A stretch of DNA of 64,000 nucleotides from Anaerolineales bacterium (GTDB lineage: Bacteria > Chloroflexota > Anaerolineae > Anaerolineales > Villigracilaceae). Below are positions 8,261 to 16,534 of this stretch, in pieces (positions within the stretch are counted from its first letter, which is position 1; every line of letters begins with the position of its first letter). The position numbers and the translations under genes were made by a program. The notes beneath the pieces were generated by a model. It was not told the origin of the DNA and ran no database searches. It saw nothing but the letters and a program-made list of their open reading frames with translations. The stretch spans positions 33,453 to 97,452 of the forward strand of contig JAEURC010000015.1 in the NCBI GenBank assembly GCA_016789025.1, given 5' to 3'.

Positions 8261-8950
8261 ATGCTTAGAAAAACGTTTGAAGGCGAAATTCAACAACTTA
8301 AAGACGATGTCTTATTGCTTGGCAGTATGGTGGAGCAAGCCATCCTCGATTCGGTCGAGGCGTTGAAGAAGCGCGACGTGAAGGCGTCGGAACGAATCTT
8401 TGCCGAAGATGCGGCGATCAACAAAAAACGCTTCGACATCGAAAATAAATTGATGGTCCTCATCGCCACGCAGCAACCGATGGCGCACGATCTGCGGCTG
8501 TTGGCATCCACCATGGAAATCATTTCCGAGTTGGAGCGCATGGGCGATTACGCCAAGGGCATCGCCAACATCAACATCCGCATGGGAGACGCGCCCCTGC
8601 TCAAGCCGCTGATCGACGTGCCGCGCATGGCGCAGATCGGCGCGGACATGCTCCACCGCGCGCTGACCGCTTTTGTGAACGAAGATGTAGAAATGGCGAA
8701 GTCCATCCCGATCCAGGACGATGAAGTGGACGCGCTCTACAATCAGGTCTATCACGAGTTGATGATGTTCATCATCCAAGACCCCAAGACCATCGAACGC
8801 GCGAACTGGCTGTTATGGGTGGCGCACAACCTCGAACGCGTCGCCGACCGTGTGACGAACATCTGCGAACGGACGGTGTTCATCGTGACGGGCGAAATGA
8901 AAGAGATCAAAGCCACGGATGACGAGTTTTGGAAGGGACAACATTCGTAA
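8261..8950 (+). CDS. phoU: Phosphate transport regulator PhoU
   Basis: 229-residue all-helical protein with the two PhoU repeats, each carrying the metal-associated ExxxxD-type helices (ISELERMGDYAKGIANI; AHNLERVADRVTNICER). PhoU links Pst transport state to PhoR and represses the Pho response when phosphate is plentiful. It is last in the pst operon, with its own TATAAT hexamer at 8226-8231, so it may also be transcribed separately. A good terminator follows. Confidence 0.95.
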   Translation: MLRKTFEGEIQQLKDDVLLLGSMVEQAILDSVEALKKRDVKASERIFAEDAAINKKRFDIENKLMVLIATQQPMAHDLRLLASTMEIISELERMGDYAKGIANINIRMGDAPLLKPLIDVPRMAQIGADMLHRALTAFVNEDVEMAKSIPIQDDEVDALYNQVYHELMMFIIQDPKTIERANWLLWVAHNLERVADRVTNICERTVFIVTGEMKEIKATDDEFWKGQHS

Positions 8951-8976
8951 GGTGGTAATTGGTAAATAGTAATTGG

Positions 8977-9011
8977 AAAGCGCGGACATCAAAACGATGT
9001 CCGCGCTTTTT
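8977..9011 (+). terminator. Rho-independent terminator of the pst-phoU operon
   Basis: A 14-bp stem AAAGCGCGGACATC (8977-8990)/GATGTCCGCGCTTT (8996-9009) with loop AAAAC and a T run. A TAATTGG-class repeat lies between the phoU stop and the stem. The remaining bases to 9153 show nothing I recognise. Confidence 0.8.
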
Positions 9012-9153
9012 GTTGTTTGCCTGTTTACTTGCGTTGCCGTGGTGACAGTTAATTGTTCCGCTGAAAGATTTCAACCGCGCCGATGACGCGCTCTGATGTA
9101 GTAGAAGTATGTGAAGGTTGCGGAGGAGTTAGCGGGCTGAGGGTTATGACCGA

Positions 9154-10500
9154 TTAACGGTTTTGGGGTACATCCCTGAAATCCAGTTCATTTTCAAGCG
9201 TGGGCGAGGCTTTTTGCAGTAGGTGAACTACCGTCCAGTGTAACCACATGTAACTGATTGTTGTGATGATGAAGAGAACAAAGAAAGTGGTCTGCGGAAG
9301 CCAAGTCAATTCTAAAATAGAGGCAAACATGGGCGGGAGGAAGAACCCGCCAAGCGCGCCAAGCATGCCCACCAGCCCGCCTACGGCGCCGACATCATAC
9401 GGGAAATATTCGGGGATATATTTATAGACTGCCGCCTTGCCGATTCCCATGCATACACCCACAATGAAAACCAACACAGTGAACCAGGTCGCGTTCAATG
9501 AGAAAAGGAACATCTCTGTTTCGCCCGTCGCGGCGAATCGGGTTGGAACATGTACGATGAAATATCCTTGAGGCAAGGATAAAATGCCTGTGGCGAAAAA
9601 CATGGCGCCGAAGACCCAGTACATCAATCGACGCGCGCCAAATTTATCCGAAAGATAACCGCCTAAAGGACGCAACAAACTTGCGGGAAAGATAAACAAA
9701 GCAGTCAGGAGAGCCGCGGAATGTAATTCCATTCCGTACACGTCCACGTAATATTTCGGAAGCCAGACCGACAGCGCCACATATGCGCCAAACACCACTA
9801 CGTAATACAAACTGAACCGCCACACGCGGATTTGTTTCAGCGGCGCGAGCAGTTCTTTGAGTGGACGGGTCGCGCCGGGTTTGTGGTCGTGCATCGGCGT
9901 GAAGAACCAGTTTGCGATGGCCATGATCGTCAGCAGAATGCAATACAAAAAGGGAACAAAGCGCCATCCGCCTGGAACGAACCCGCCTGCAAGACCAGCC
10001 ACGGGAACTATGGCGATCAAGGTCGGACCTATGAGCTTGGTCACCGATGCCCCGACATTTCCCGCGCCGAAAACTCCGAGTGCAAACCCCTGTTGCTCGC
10101 GCGGATACCATGCTGAGTTCCAGGAAATGCCGATCGAAAAAGCGTTGCCTGCCATCCCTACGAAGAACGCCCAAACCATCAACTCGGTGTAGGTGTCGGC
10201 CTGGCTGACCATGTACGATGGAATGATTGTAGCGGCGATCAGCAGAGTGAACACAATCTTCCCGCCAAAGCGGTCGGCGAGAATACCGAAGACCAGGCGC
10301 CAAAGCGAGCCGTTCAAGATGGCGACTGCCGCGAGCCAACTCAATTGCACGTCGGTGAGACCGAACTCTTTGCGGATGGGAATGCCTAGCACACCGAACA
10401 TCAGCCAGACGGCGAACATGATGGTGAAACCGATAGACGAGAGGACAAGAACGCTAGTCTTGCCTTTGTCGTTTGTTTGAAGAGAGGTTATTGAGGACAT
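9154..10500 (-). CDS. NarK-type nitrate/nitrite MFS transporter (NarK1-like)
   Basis: 448-residue major facilitator with 12 predicted TM helices. ILADRFGGK is the MFS loop 2-3 motif, and the nitrate-signature-like glycine-rich helix reads GVFGAGNVGASVTKLIGP. The start is placed at 10500 (MSSITSLQ); the longer frame would overlap the upstream gene and adds no conserved sequence. It lies 79 bp downstream of a second, distinct NarK homologue. Such type 1/type 2 pairs are known, often as NarK1-NarK2, with type 1 a nitrate/proton symporter and type 2 a nitrate/nitrite antiporter. No nitrate reductase gene is in the window. Confidence 0.82.
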   Translation of the reverse strand: MSSITSLQTNDKGKTSVLVLSSIGFTIMFAVWLMFGVLGIPIRKEFGLTDVQLSWLAAVAILNGSLWRLVFGILADRFGGKIVFTLLIAATIIPSYMVSQADTYTELMVWAFFVGMAGNAFSIGISWNSAWYPREQQGFALGVFGAGNVGASVTKLIGPTLIAIVPVAGLAGGFVPGGWRFVPFLYCILLTIMAIANWFFTPMHDHKPGATRPLKELLAPLKQIRVWRFSLYYVVVFGAYVALSVWLPKYYVDVYGMELHSAALLTALFIFPASLLRPLGGYLSDKFGARRLMYWVFGAMFFATGILSLPQGYFIVHVPTRFAATGETEMFLFSLNATWFTVLVFIVGVCMGIGKAAVYKYIPEYFPYDVGAVGGLVGMLGALGGFFLPPMFASILELTWLPQTTFFVLFIITTISYMWLHWTVVHLLQKASPTLENELDFRDVPQNR

Positions 10501-10579
10501 TGTTTCTTTTCTCGCGTAGAGCGTGTTCTCTAACACACCCGTTGACGTAAAGCGCAAAACAAATTTTGCGGCACAACTA

Positions 10580-11902
10580 TCATGAAGGTTTCTCACAACC
10601 CTTGCGGGTGTAGTACCACCAGTTGATGGCAATGGCGATGAGGAAGAAGACGACCATGCCGTAGAAGAACATAACGGGCGAGCCTGTATGAGTAATGGAT
10701 AAACCGATCAAGATAGAGAAGATGAATGGCCCGTATGCCGCAACACCCGCCGTCCAGCCGATGACGCCCGCGCCTTGGCGGGGATTATCGGCAAAGATGA
10801 TTGGATATTGTCGGAAGGTCGCGGCGTTGCCGATACCCGCAAAGAAGAACAATACGAGCATGAGGATGACGAAGAGCGGGAATTGGTCGAGCGATGTGGG
10901 CGTCAATAATCCCATGAAGACCATCGCCAGCGATGTGATGATGAGGACAATACCCGTGATGTGAGTCAGGATTGCGCCGCCAAATCTATCTGCCACGGGA
11001 CCGAACATCGTCCGCGAGAGGGAACCAACCAAAGGACCGAGAAAGGCATAGGTCAGAGGATCAGGCGCCCCGTCGAAGGAGCCGTAGAGATTTTTGATCA
11101 GGAGTGGAAACGCGGCGGCGAGTCCAGAGAAGGAACCAAAGGTCATGATGTAGGTGACGGTGCAAAACCACGTATGTTTGAGTTTGAAGATGTCCAACTG
11201 TTCCTTGAACGAGGCTTTAATTGGGACGCTGCGCAGAAAATTCCACGCGATCATGCCGCCGATGATTAAAAACGGCGCGTACCAGAATGCCGCGTTTTGA
11301 AGCCAGACGGTTTTGGTCGTATCTCCGATACTCAACGTCTGCGAGGCGCCAAACGACGCGATGCCGATAATCCACGGTGTGATGAATTGCGCAACACTGA
11401 CGCCGAAGTTGCCAATACCCGCCTGCACGCCGAGCGCTGTTCCTTGCATATGTTTTGGGAAAAAGAAGCGCGTGCTCGGCATATATGAGGAGAAGTCGCC
11501 GCCGCCGAAGCCCGCTGTGAAGGCTAAAACCATGAATACCCAAAACGGCGTGTTGGGATTCATTACTGCCAACCCGATGCCAAGGCATGGTATCAATTTG
11601 AGGATCGTCGTGTAAGTAATGACGTGCCGCGTGCCATAGATAGGTATCAGGAACATGTTTATGATGCGGAGCGTTCCGCCAGCCAGCCCCGGCATTGCCG
11701 CCAGCCAGAACAACTGCATGGTGTCGAATTTGAATCCGATCTGCGGAATCCGCACGACGATGGCGCTCATCATGAACCAGGTGGCGAAGGAAAAGGTCAA
11801 GCCAACGGTTGTGATGAATAACGTGCGCCAGGCGATCTTCCTGCCTGTTTTTTTCCAGAATTCGGTGTTCTCTGGATCCCAGTGTGTGAGCCAGGTTTCC
11901 AT
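10580..11902 (-). CDS. narK: NarK-type nitrate/nitrite antiporter (NarK2/E. coli NarK-like)
   Basis: 440-residue MFS protein. The opening WDPENTEFWKKTGRKIAWR resembles the WRPENPEFW start of E. coli NarK. The nitrate-signature region reads GVQAGIGNFGVSVAQFI, and FGPVADRFGGA is the second-half MFS loop. The start at 11902 has AAAAGGAG (complement of 11913-11920) 10 nt upstream. It is the first gene of a two-transporter operon with 9154-10500. An ATTAC-N4-ATCAA sequence at 11925-11938 is a weak candidate for an FNR-type half-site. An 83-bp mobile-looking repeat lies just upstream. Confidence 0.86.
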   Translation of the reverse strand: METWLTHWDPENTEFWKKTGRKIAWRTLFITTVGLTFSFATWFMMSAIVVRIPQIGFKFDTMQLFWLAAMPGLAGGTLRIINMFLIPIYGTRHVITYTTILKLIPCLGIGLAVMNPNTPFWVFMVLAFTAGFGGGDFSSYMPSTRFFFPKHMQGTALGVQAGIGNFGVSVAQFITPWIIGIASFGASQTLSIGDTTKTVWLQNAAFWYAPFLIIGGMIAWNFLRSVPIKASFKEQLDIFKLKHTWFCTVTYIMTFGSFSGLAAAFPLLIKNLYGSFDGAPDPLTYAFLGPLVGSLSRTMFGPVADRFGGAILTHITGIVLIITSLAMVFMGLLTPTSLDQFPLFVILMLVLFFFAGIGNAATFRQYPIIFADNPRQGAGVIGWTAGVAAYGPFIFSILIGLSITHTGSPVMFFYGMVVFFLIAIAINWWYYTRKGCEKPS

Positions 11903-11952
11903 ACGATGAGTGCTCCTTTTACAGATTACAACGATCAACGACTAGAAGTCAT

Positions 11953-12057
11953 CTCAAAAATGTCACCCTGAGCGTCAGCGAAGGGTCTCTACTGCCCAAA
12001 TAAGAGACTCTTCGGTCGCAAACCCTGCTCCCTCAGAGTGACACGGTGTTTTTGAGA
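11953..12057. repeat. 83-bp MITE-like element, copy 1
   Basis: Core 11961-12043 begins TGTCACCCTGAGCG and ends CCTCAGAGTGACA, which are near-perfect inverted termini. CTCAAAAA and TTTTTGAG extend the inverted repeat outward. A second copy of identical core length lies at 63890-63972 in the same orientation, with only a few mismatches. Confidence 0.75.
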
Positions 12058-12059
12058 CA

Positions 12060-12677
12060 AGTTCTAGTAATCGTTTTAGAATATGTCAAAATTCGAAAAT
12101 TGCTTCAGACGCCTTGCGCCATGTTTTCGCCAGTAGCACCGCCATTTCCGAACATGATGGACAACAATAAAACATTCAGTTATCCCGCGGGGGATGGTCA
12201 ACTGGTTGGTCTACACAACGGGCAGGTGGATAGGAGGAATGGGCAAGGGAAGGGGGACACATGTTCGTTGTTAAAATAATAATAAGGCAAGATTACCGTT
12301 GAGAAATAAATGGGAATAGTGCTGTTTGTTACTTTTTAGATAGTTGAAAGTTATTTCAATAAACCCCTTGGTGGAACAGGGAAGGATGGCGAGAATCTAA
12401 TAGAAGCTTCCGTTACAGACTAGTGGAGAGCGCCCCTGATCCACCTCGCCTGATACGCCAGTGAAGAAAGAGACGAAACGCCCATGTATCCGGTTGATGC
12501 TGTTTAACGAAACCTTTTGACGCCTTCCGGATAGAGGCAATCAGCGACGAGGAAGCGGAGTCTTCGTTGGAATAGAGGGCTGTAGGTGTGTTTGGCGCGA
12601 GTCGTGAATATGTTTACCGTATGATTTCCTCCCTGGCGACTCGGTTTTTTATCCCCCAAGGAAAAAGAACTTAGGAT
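12060..12677. other. 618-bp stretch with no supported gene
   Basis: No frame here looks like protein. The centre (12400-12640) is compositionally ordinary with many frame-breaking stops. I see no tRNA, tmRNA, RNase P or SRP signature. It may be decayed coding sequence or hold an unrecognised RNA. Confidence 0.4.
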
Positions 12678-13283
12678 TTACTGACGCAACGTAAGCGTTG
12701 CCTTACTTTCCAAAACCGCGTAATACGCCTGACCCGCGCAGGCGCGGCAGAGGATCTTCGATTCCCAGAGAATCTCGCGCTGGTTGAGAATTTCCTCGCC
12801 ACACGTGTTGCAGGTGACGCGCGTACCTGCCTGCCCGATCAGCGCGGGGATGTCGATACGCATGGTCACCCATTTGAAATCCAGCAGGTCTGCATCGGGT
12901 ATGGTCTGATAGCTGAGTAGTTGTGCTTCCCAGCGGTTGCGGGCTTCGGGAGCGTATTCCCGAGCCAGTTTGCGCACATTAGGTCGCGGTGCAATACGGA
13001 TAGCGCGTTCGGTTTGGGTGTCCACAAAGACAGCGGCAGTTTTACCGAAGTCTTCCACGCGGAGGGTGCGGCGTCCAACGTAACAGCCGGTTGCGGCGGA
13101 GATTCCATCTACGAAACAGCCGTCGGTTTCGACGAAGGCGAGGAGTCGTTTGTCGGATTGGGGCAGATCGAGGGCAAGTAGAGAAGCGGCAAACATCCCC
13201 ATGCGCGCGCCCAACACCTGTCGAGGGCAGAGGCGATGATGACGTGTCGCGGAGTCGCGCAGAATTTCATCGAGGGATTTCAT
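12678..13283 (-). CDS. FmdE-like protein with C-terminal zinc ribbon
   Basis: About 201 residues. The N-terminal FmdE domain is shown by RHHRLCPRQVLGARMGMFA, VETDGCFVDGISAATGCYVG and RTLRVEDFGKTAAVF. The C-terminus has two CxxC pairs (CNTCGEEI and CRACAGQAYY) forming a zinc ribbon. FmdE is named from formylmethanofuran dehydrogenase operons, but most bacterial homologues are uncharacterised molybdenum- or redox-related proteins. No such partner genes are nearby. The start is ATG 13283 or the in-frame ATG at 13289; a -10 hexamer sits immediately upstream, so the transcript is probably leaderless. Confidence 0.75.
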   Translation of the reverse strand: MKSLDEILRDSATRHHRLCPRQVLGARMGMFAASLLALDLPQSDKRLLAFVETDGCFVDGISAATGCYVGRRTLRVEDFGKTAAVFVDTQTERAIRIAPRPNVRKLAREYAPEARNRWEAQLLSYQTIPDADLLDFKWVTMRIDIPALIGQAGTRVTCNTCGEEILNQREILWESKILCRACAGQAYYAVLESKATLTLRQ

Positions 13284-13291
13284 TGGCATCC

Positions 13292-13319
13292 AGTATAGCA
13301 AAACTTTGTAGATTGGCAA
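13292..13319 (-). promoter_or_regulatory. Promoter giving a probably leaderless FmdE-like mRNA
   Basis: Reading the minus strand, TTGCCA (13319-13314), a 16-bp spacer and TATACT (13297-13292) lie so close to the start codons that transcription would begin at or within a few bases of the ATG. Confidence 0.55.
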
Positions 13320-13529
13320 ACTTAATAACGCAGAACGTCACGAAGTCTTCCTTGAAAAAGCTTGTTGCAAGTCGACAACCTTATGGAAGGAGCGTAAGGC
13401 TAGCGTCAAATTACGCTGCAACAAAAGTGGGTGGAAGGCGTGCCGCGAAGTTGGGGATATATCGCCGCAAGCCCGTAGCGTATCACCAATGCGATACCGC
13501 GTTAGGAGAATAACGCCGGCCAATAATTT

Positions 13530-13820
13530 TTATCCCCCCGGCAGTGGTTCCAATCCCTCGCGCAGGGGAGGAGCGCATGGCGATGCGCCGAACGATTCGG
13601 CGCACTCCTGCGCGGTGGGAGAAAAGAACGCGGTCGCTTGGCAATGCGCGTTCCCTTCCTCGCATCGTACAAAAACCGCCATTGTGATGGGCTTGCCAAC
13701 GGATTCAAACATCGGCTGGAATTTCTCGTCGATCTCGCGCAAGCCATCGGCGCCCACATCCCATCGCCTAGCGATTTTATCTGTCTGGCGGGCAATTGTA
13801 CTGCCGCCGCCGCAGTGCAA
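13530..13820 (-). CDS. Small conserved-looking hypothetical protein
   Basis: A 96-residue frame following galK on the same strand after 35 bp. Composition is protein-like (GKPITMAVFVRCEEGNAHCQ, ECAESFGASPCAPP) and includes four cysteines. The only upstream start is TTG at 13820, directly after an in-frame stop, so the N-terminus may be lost or the gene may begin at an internal ATG. I recognise no family. The rest of 13320-13529 shows no supported gene. Confidence 0.4.
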   Translation of the reverse strand: MHCGGGSTIARQTDKIARRWDVGADGLREIDEKFQPMFESVGKPITMAVFVRCEEGNAHCQATAFFSPTAQECAESFGASPCAPPLREGLEPLPGG

Positions 13821-13855
13821 CTACGGCGAAATAGGTTCAACTGTGCAACTCCTAT

Positions 13856-15025
13856 TTATAACAATCTTGCCCCATCTGACGCGCGACAAATATAAATCCC
13901 GGGGTGAAGCCCCGTTTTTGATTTATATCCATTTGCCAGGCGTTCGACAAATTCGCCAGCCTGCTCGCGCTCCACGAGATTGATCGTGCAACCGCCAAAG
14001 CCTGCGCCGGTCAGGCGAGCGCCATAGCATCCGCGCAAACCTTGCGCAACCTCCACCATCGCATCCAGTTCAGGGATGGAAACTTCGTACAAGTCGCGCA
14101 GACTGACATGACATTGATTCATCAACTGACCAAAACGCTGGAGGTCGCCCGCTTCAAGCCACGATTGCGACTGCTTCACCCTCCCGATCTCTTCCACCAC
14201 GTGACGCGACCTGCGCTCCAGTTCGGGAGGCAATGAATGCGCCAGTCTGTTGAAATCTTCCAGCGAAACATCGCGTAACGAGGCGATGTCGGACAAGTCG
14301 CTTTGGAGTAATTTCACGGTTGCCTCGCAGGCGTTGCGTCGATTGTTATATTCGCCGCTGGTCAACTTGCGCCGAACGGTCGTATCAGCCACCACCAACG
14401 ACACGCTTTCGGGCAACGGCAGTGAGCGATATTCCAACGAACGGCAGTCGAGCATCAACGTTTTGTTTTCCTCGCCGCACGCCGAAGCGAACTGATCCAT
14501 GATCCCGCAATTGACGCCCACATATTGGTTCTCGGCTTTTTGCCCGAGTAAAGCGCGTTCCATGGGTGAACGCGTCCAACCGCCGAGGGTTTGCCATGCC
14601 AGAACGAACGCCATTTCCACCGAAGCGGAGGAACTCAAGCCGGAGCCGCGCGGCACATTCGAGAGAAATACCGCGTCCATTGCGGGTGTGGCAAGCCCCG
14701 CCTCGCCAAGCGCCCACATCACACCGGCGGGATAATGCGCCCATTCCGGGAGCGGTGAGCCGTTTCTTTGGGTTTTGGTAGACAACCCCTCAATGGAGAA
14801 AACAGCCTGTTGGTCGAAGTCCACAGCCGCAATGGTGGAATGATTCGTGGCAGAGGGGGAGAAAGCGATATACGTGGCGCGATCGATGGCGGCTGGGAGA
14901 ACGAGTCCATCGTTGTAATCCACGTGCTCGCCTAGCAAGTTGACGCGCCCGGGCGCGCGGATGATGTGCGCCGGGGAATATCCGAAGCGCTCTTTAAATT
15001 GAGATGTGGCGGAATTCATGTCCAT
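13856..15025 (-). CDS. galK: Galactokinase
   Basis: 389 residues, GHMP kinase family; phosphorylates galactose in the Leloir pathway. The sugar-binding signature GRVNLLGEHVDYNDG is at about 27-41, the ATP-binding GHMP motif is PRGSGLSSSASVEMAF, and the C-terminal LTGAGFGGCTINL motif is present. No galT or galE is adjacent, so it acts apart from a gal operon here. No clear Shine-Dalgarno sequence precedes the ATG. The adjacent 13530-13820 frame may be co-transcribed. Confidence 0.93.
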   Translation of the reverse strand: MDMNSATSQFKERFGYSPAHIIRAPGRVNLLGEHVDYNDGLVLPAAIDRATYIAFSPSATNHSTIAAVDFDQQAVFSIEGLSTKTQRNGSPLPEWAHYPAGVMWALGEAGLATPAMDAVFLSNVPRGSGLSSSASVEMAFVLAWQTLGGWTRSPMERALLGQKAENQYVGVNCGIMDQFASACGEENKTLMLDCRSLEYRSLPLPESVSLVVADTTVRRKLTSGEYNNRRNACEATVKLLQSDLSDIASLRDVSLEDFNRLAHSLPPELERRSRHVVEEIGRVKQSQSWLEAGDLQRFGQLMNQCHVSLRDLYEVSIPELDAMVEVAQGLRGCYGARLTGAGFGGCTINLVEREQAGEFVERLANGYKSKTGLHPGIYICRASDGARLL

Positions 15026-15151
15026 TGTGTATCATTCGGTACACCCGGTAGGGCTTGCGCCGAGGTCTCCATAAGTTTACCTGAGCCTGTAAAAATTGCA
15101 TGTTTGGAGCGCTATCATGTTGGATCATTCGCAAGAGAATCGGAGGATTGT

Positions 15152-15976
15152 ATGGCTCGAAACATTGTATCGCGCGCGTTGATCGTCTTGAGCGGGTTCT
15201 TCCTGCTGTTGAGCATTCTTGGGATTCCCACGGTGTGGTGGTTGAACGGTCCGCTGACGCGCGAGGGAGTGGCGCGGCTTGGGGAGATCGAAACCGCCCT
15301 GCGTCAGGGCGAGGAGGCGTTGGATCGTTCGCGCGTCGAGTTGGAACGCGCGTTGGGCATTCTCGATTCGACCGAGCAGGCGTTGAACGACTTCACGCAG
15401 AACGATCCGCAAGCGTTCTTCGAAGATGTGCAGACCACGCTCGACGATGAACTTGTCCCCGAATTGAAAACGGCAAAAGAACGCCTGATCGCGGCGCGCG
15501 ATACGCTCGAAAACGCGCGCGTGACTGTCCTTGGGTTGAACATTGTCCCGTTCATCAATATAAACATACCAGATAAAACCTTGACCGACTTGATCGATTC
15601 CGCCGATGCGTTGGAATCAAAGATCGGCGATGTGAGCGATCTTGCCGAGCAGGCTTCGGTGTTGCTCGATTCAGCGTCGCAACTTTTTAGCGGCGACCTC
15701 AATGAAACGCGCGCAAGCCTGGAAGGATTCCTTGCCGAGGTGAATGAGTATCAACAGAAGGTGGCAGGTTGGCGCGCGCAGGTGGAGGAGGTCGAAACGA
15801 ACCTGCCTTTGTGGATCGATATCGCATCCGTTGCGCTGACGATCTTCTTCCTTTGGTTCGGTCTTTCGCAGGTCAGCCTGTTCCTGCATGGACGCGCGAT
15901 CCTGCGCGGGGAGAATCCGTGGGAGGGGTTACGGTCGTTGTTTCCGTTCCGAGAAGTGTCCAAAAAAGAGGGTTGA
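15152..15976 (+). CDS. Two-TM coiled-coil membrane protein, function unknown
   Basis: 274 residues starting MARNIVSRALIVLSGFF, with GGAGG a few bases before the ATG. One TM helix (about 8-30) is followed by a long amphipathic helical region (about 45-225, rich in Leu/Glu/Ala with heptad-like spacing) and a second TM helix (about 235-258). The middle would lie outside the cytoplasm or form an intramolecular hairpin. No catalytic motif is seen. Confidence 0.7.
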   Translation: MARNIVSRALIVLSGFFLLLSILGIPTVWWLNGPLTREGVARLGEIETALRQGEEALDRSRVELERALGILDSTEQALNDFTQNDPQAFFEDVQTTLDDELVPELKTAKERLIAARDTLENARVTVLGLNIVPFININIPDKTLTDLIDSADALESKIGDVSDLAEQASVLLDSASQLFSGDLNETRASLEGFLAEVNEYQQKVAGWRAQVEEVETNLPLWIDIASVALTIFFLWFGLSQVSLFLHGRAILRGENPWEGLRSLFPFREVSKKEG

Positions 15977-15987
15977 TATTTCTTTTG

Positions 15988-16035
15988 CCACAGAGAGCGC
16001 AGAGATACTGAGAAAAAACTCTGAGTTCTCTGTGG
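15988..16035. repeat. Inverted spacer repeat (CCACAGAGA...TCTCTGTGG)
   Basis: Nine-base arms (15988-15996 and 16027-16035) enclose A-rich sequence. It is one of several CACAGAG/CACAAAGGAC-type spacer repeats in the window and may act as a bidirectional hairpin. Confidence 0.5.
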
Positions 16036-16047
16036 TTACGTCCGCGC

Positions 16048-16076
16048 TTGACTTGAAACATTTGTTCTAATACAAT
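16048..16076 (+). promoter_or_regulatory. Sigma-70-type promoter for the TIR gene
   Basis: TTGACT (16048-16053), a 17-bp spacer and TACAAT (16071-16076). Transcription would start near 16083, about 32 nt before the ATG. Confidence 0.65.
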
Positions 16077-16114
16077 AGCCGTCCTTGTTTTCCTTTTGAG
16101 ACTGGCTATGGTGA

Positions 16115-16534
16115 ATGAACAAGTTAACAAAACAAGTACGAGTATTCCTCATCCACGCGCACGAGGATCGCGATGCAGTGCGCAAACTCCACCAGCGATT
16201 GAGGCGGGATTCGGTTGACGCATGGCTGGACGCGGCGAACCTCCAACCCGGGCAGGATTGGCAAAGCGAGATCCGCAAGGCGATCCTCACCAGCGACGCG
16301 GTTGTCGTCTGCCTTTCACGCGCGTTCAACAAACAACATGGATATCGCCATGAAGAATTGAAGCTCGCGCTCAAGAAAGCCTCCCTGCTTGTAGACGAGG
16401 TCTTCATCATTCCCGTGCGGCTGGAAGATTGCGATATGCCTGAATCCCTGCGGCATTTGCATCGTTTGGATCTGTTCGTGAAGGGGGGCTATCGAACGTT
16501 GGCGCTTGCTTTACGGAATCGGAAGAAAGTTTAA
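16115..16534 (+). CDS. Stand-alone TIR-domain protein
   Basis: 139 residues forming a single TIR-like fold: VRVFLIHAHEDRDAV (strand A), DAWLDAANLQPGQDW (BB-loop region), IRKAILTSDAVVVCLSRAF and GYRHEELKLAL, whose E80/E81 are candidates for the NADase glutamate. Bacterial TIR proteins act as NAD-cleaving effectors or adaptors in immunity and stress signalling. Its 3' end overlaps the convergent REC-GGDEF gene by 4 bp, so it faces a four-gene STAND operon. It has its own promoter. A broken relative lies at 22774-22951. Confidence 0.8.
   Translation: MNKLTKQVRVFLIHAHEDRDAVRKLHQRLRRDSVDAWLDAANLQPGQDWQSEIRKAILTSDAVVVCLSRAFNKQHGYRHEELKLALKKASLLVDEVFIIPVRLEDCDMPESLRHLHRLDLFVKGGYRTLALALRNRKKV

Noticed and set aside
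10501..10632. N-terminal extension of the NarK1-like protein
   Set aside because: It would overlap the upstream narK coding region and lacks NarK similarity; ATG 10500 starts the conserved sequence.
12046..12279. 77-codon plus-strand frame in the narK upstream region
   Set aside because: It begins in the MITE-like element and shows no protein-like pattern or RBS.
13894..13919. Terminator-like CGGGG/CCCCG hairpin with T run on the plus strand
   Set aside because: It lies within the galK 3' coding region and no plus-strand gene precedes it; the residues fit a normal GalK C-terminus.
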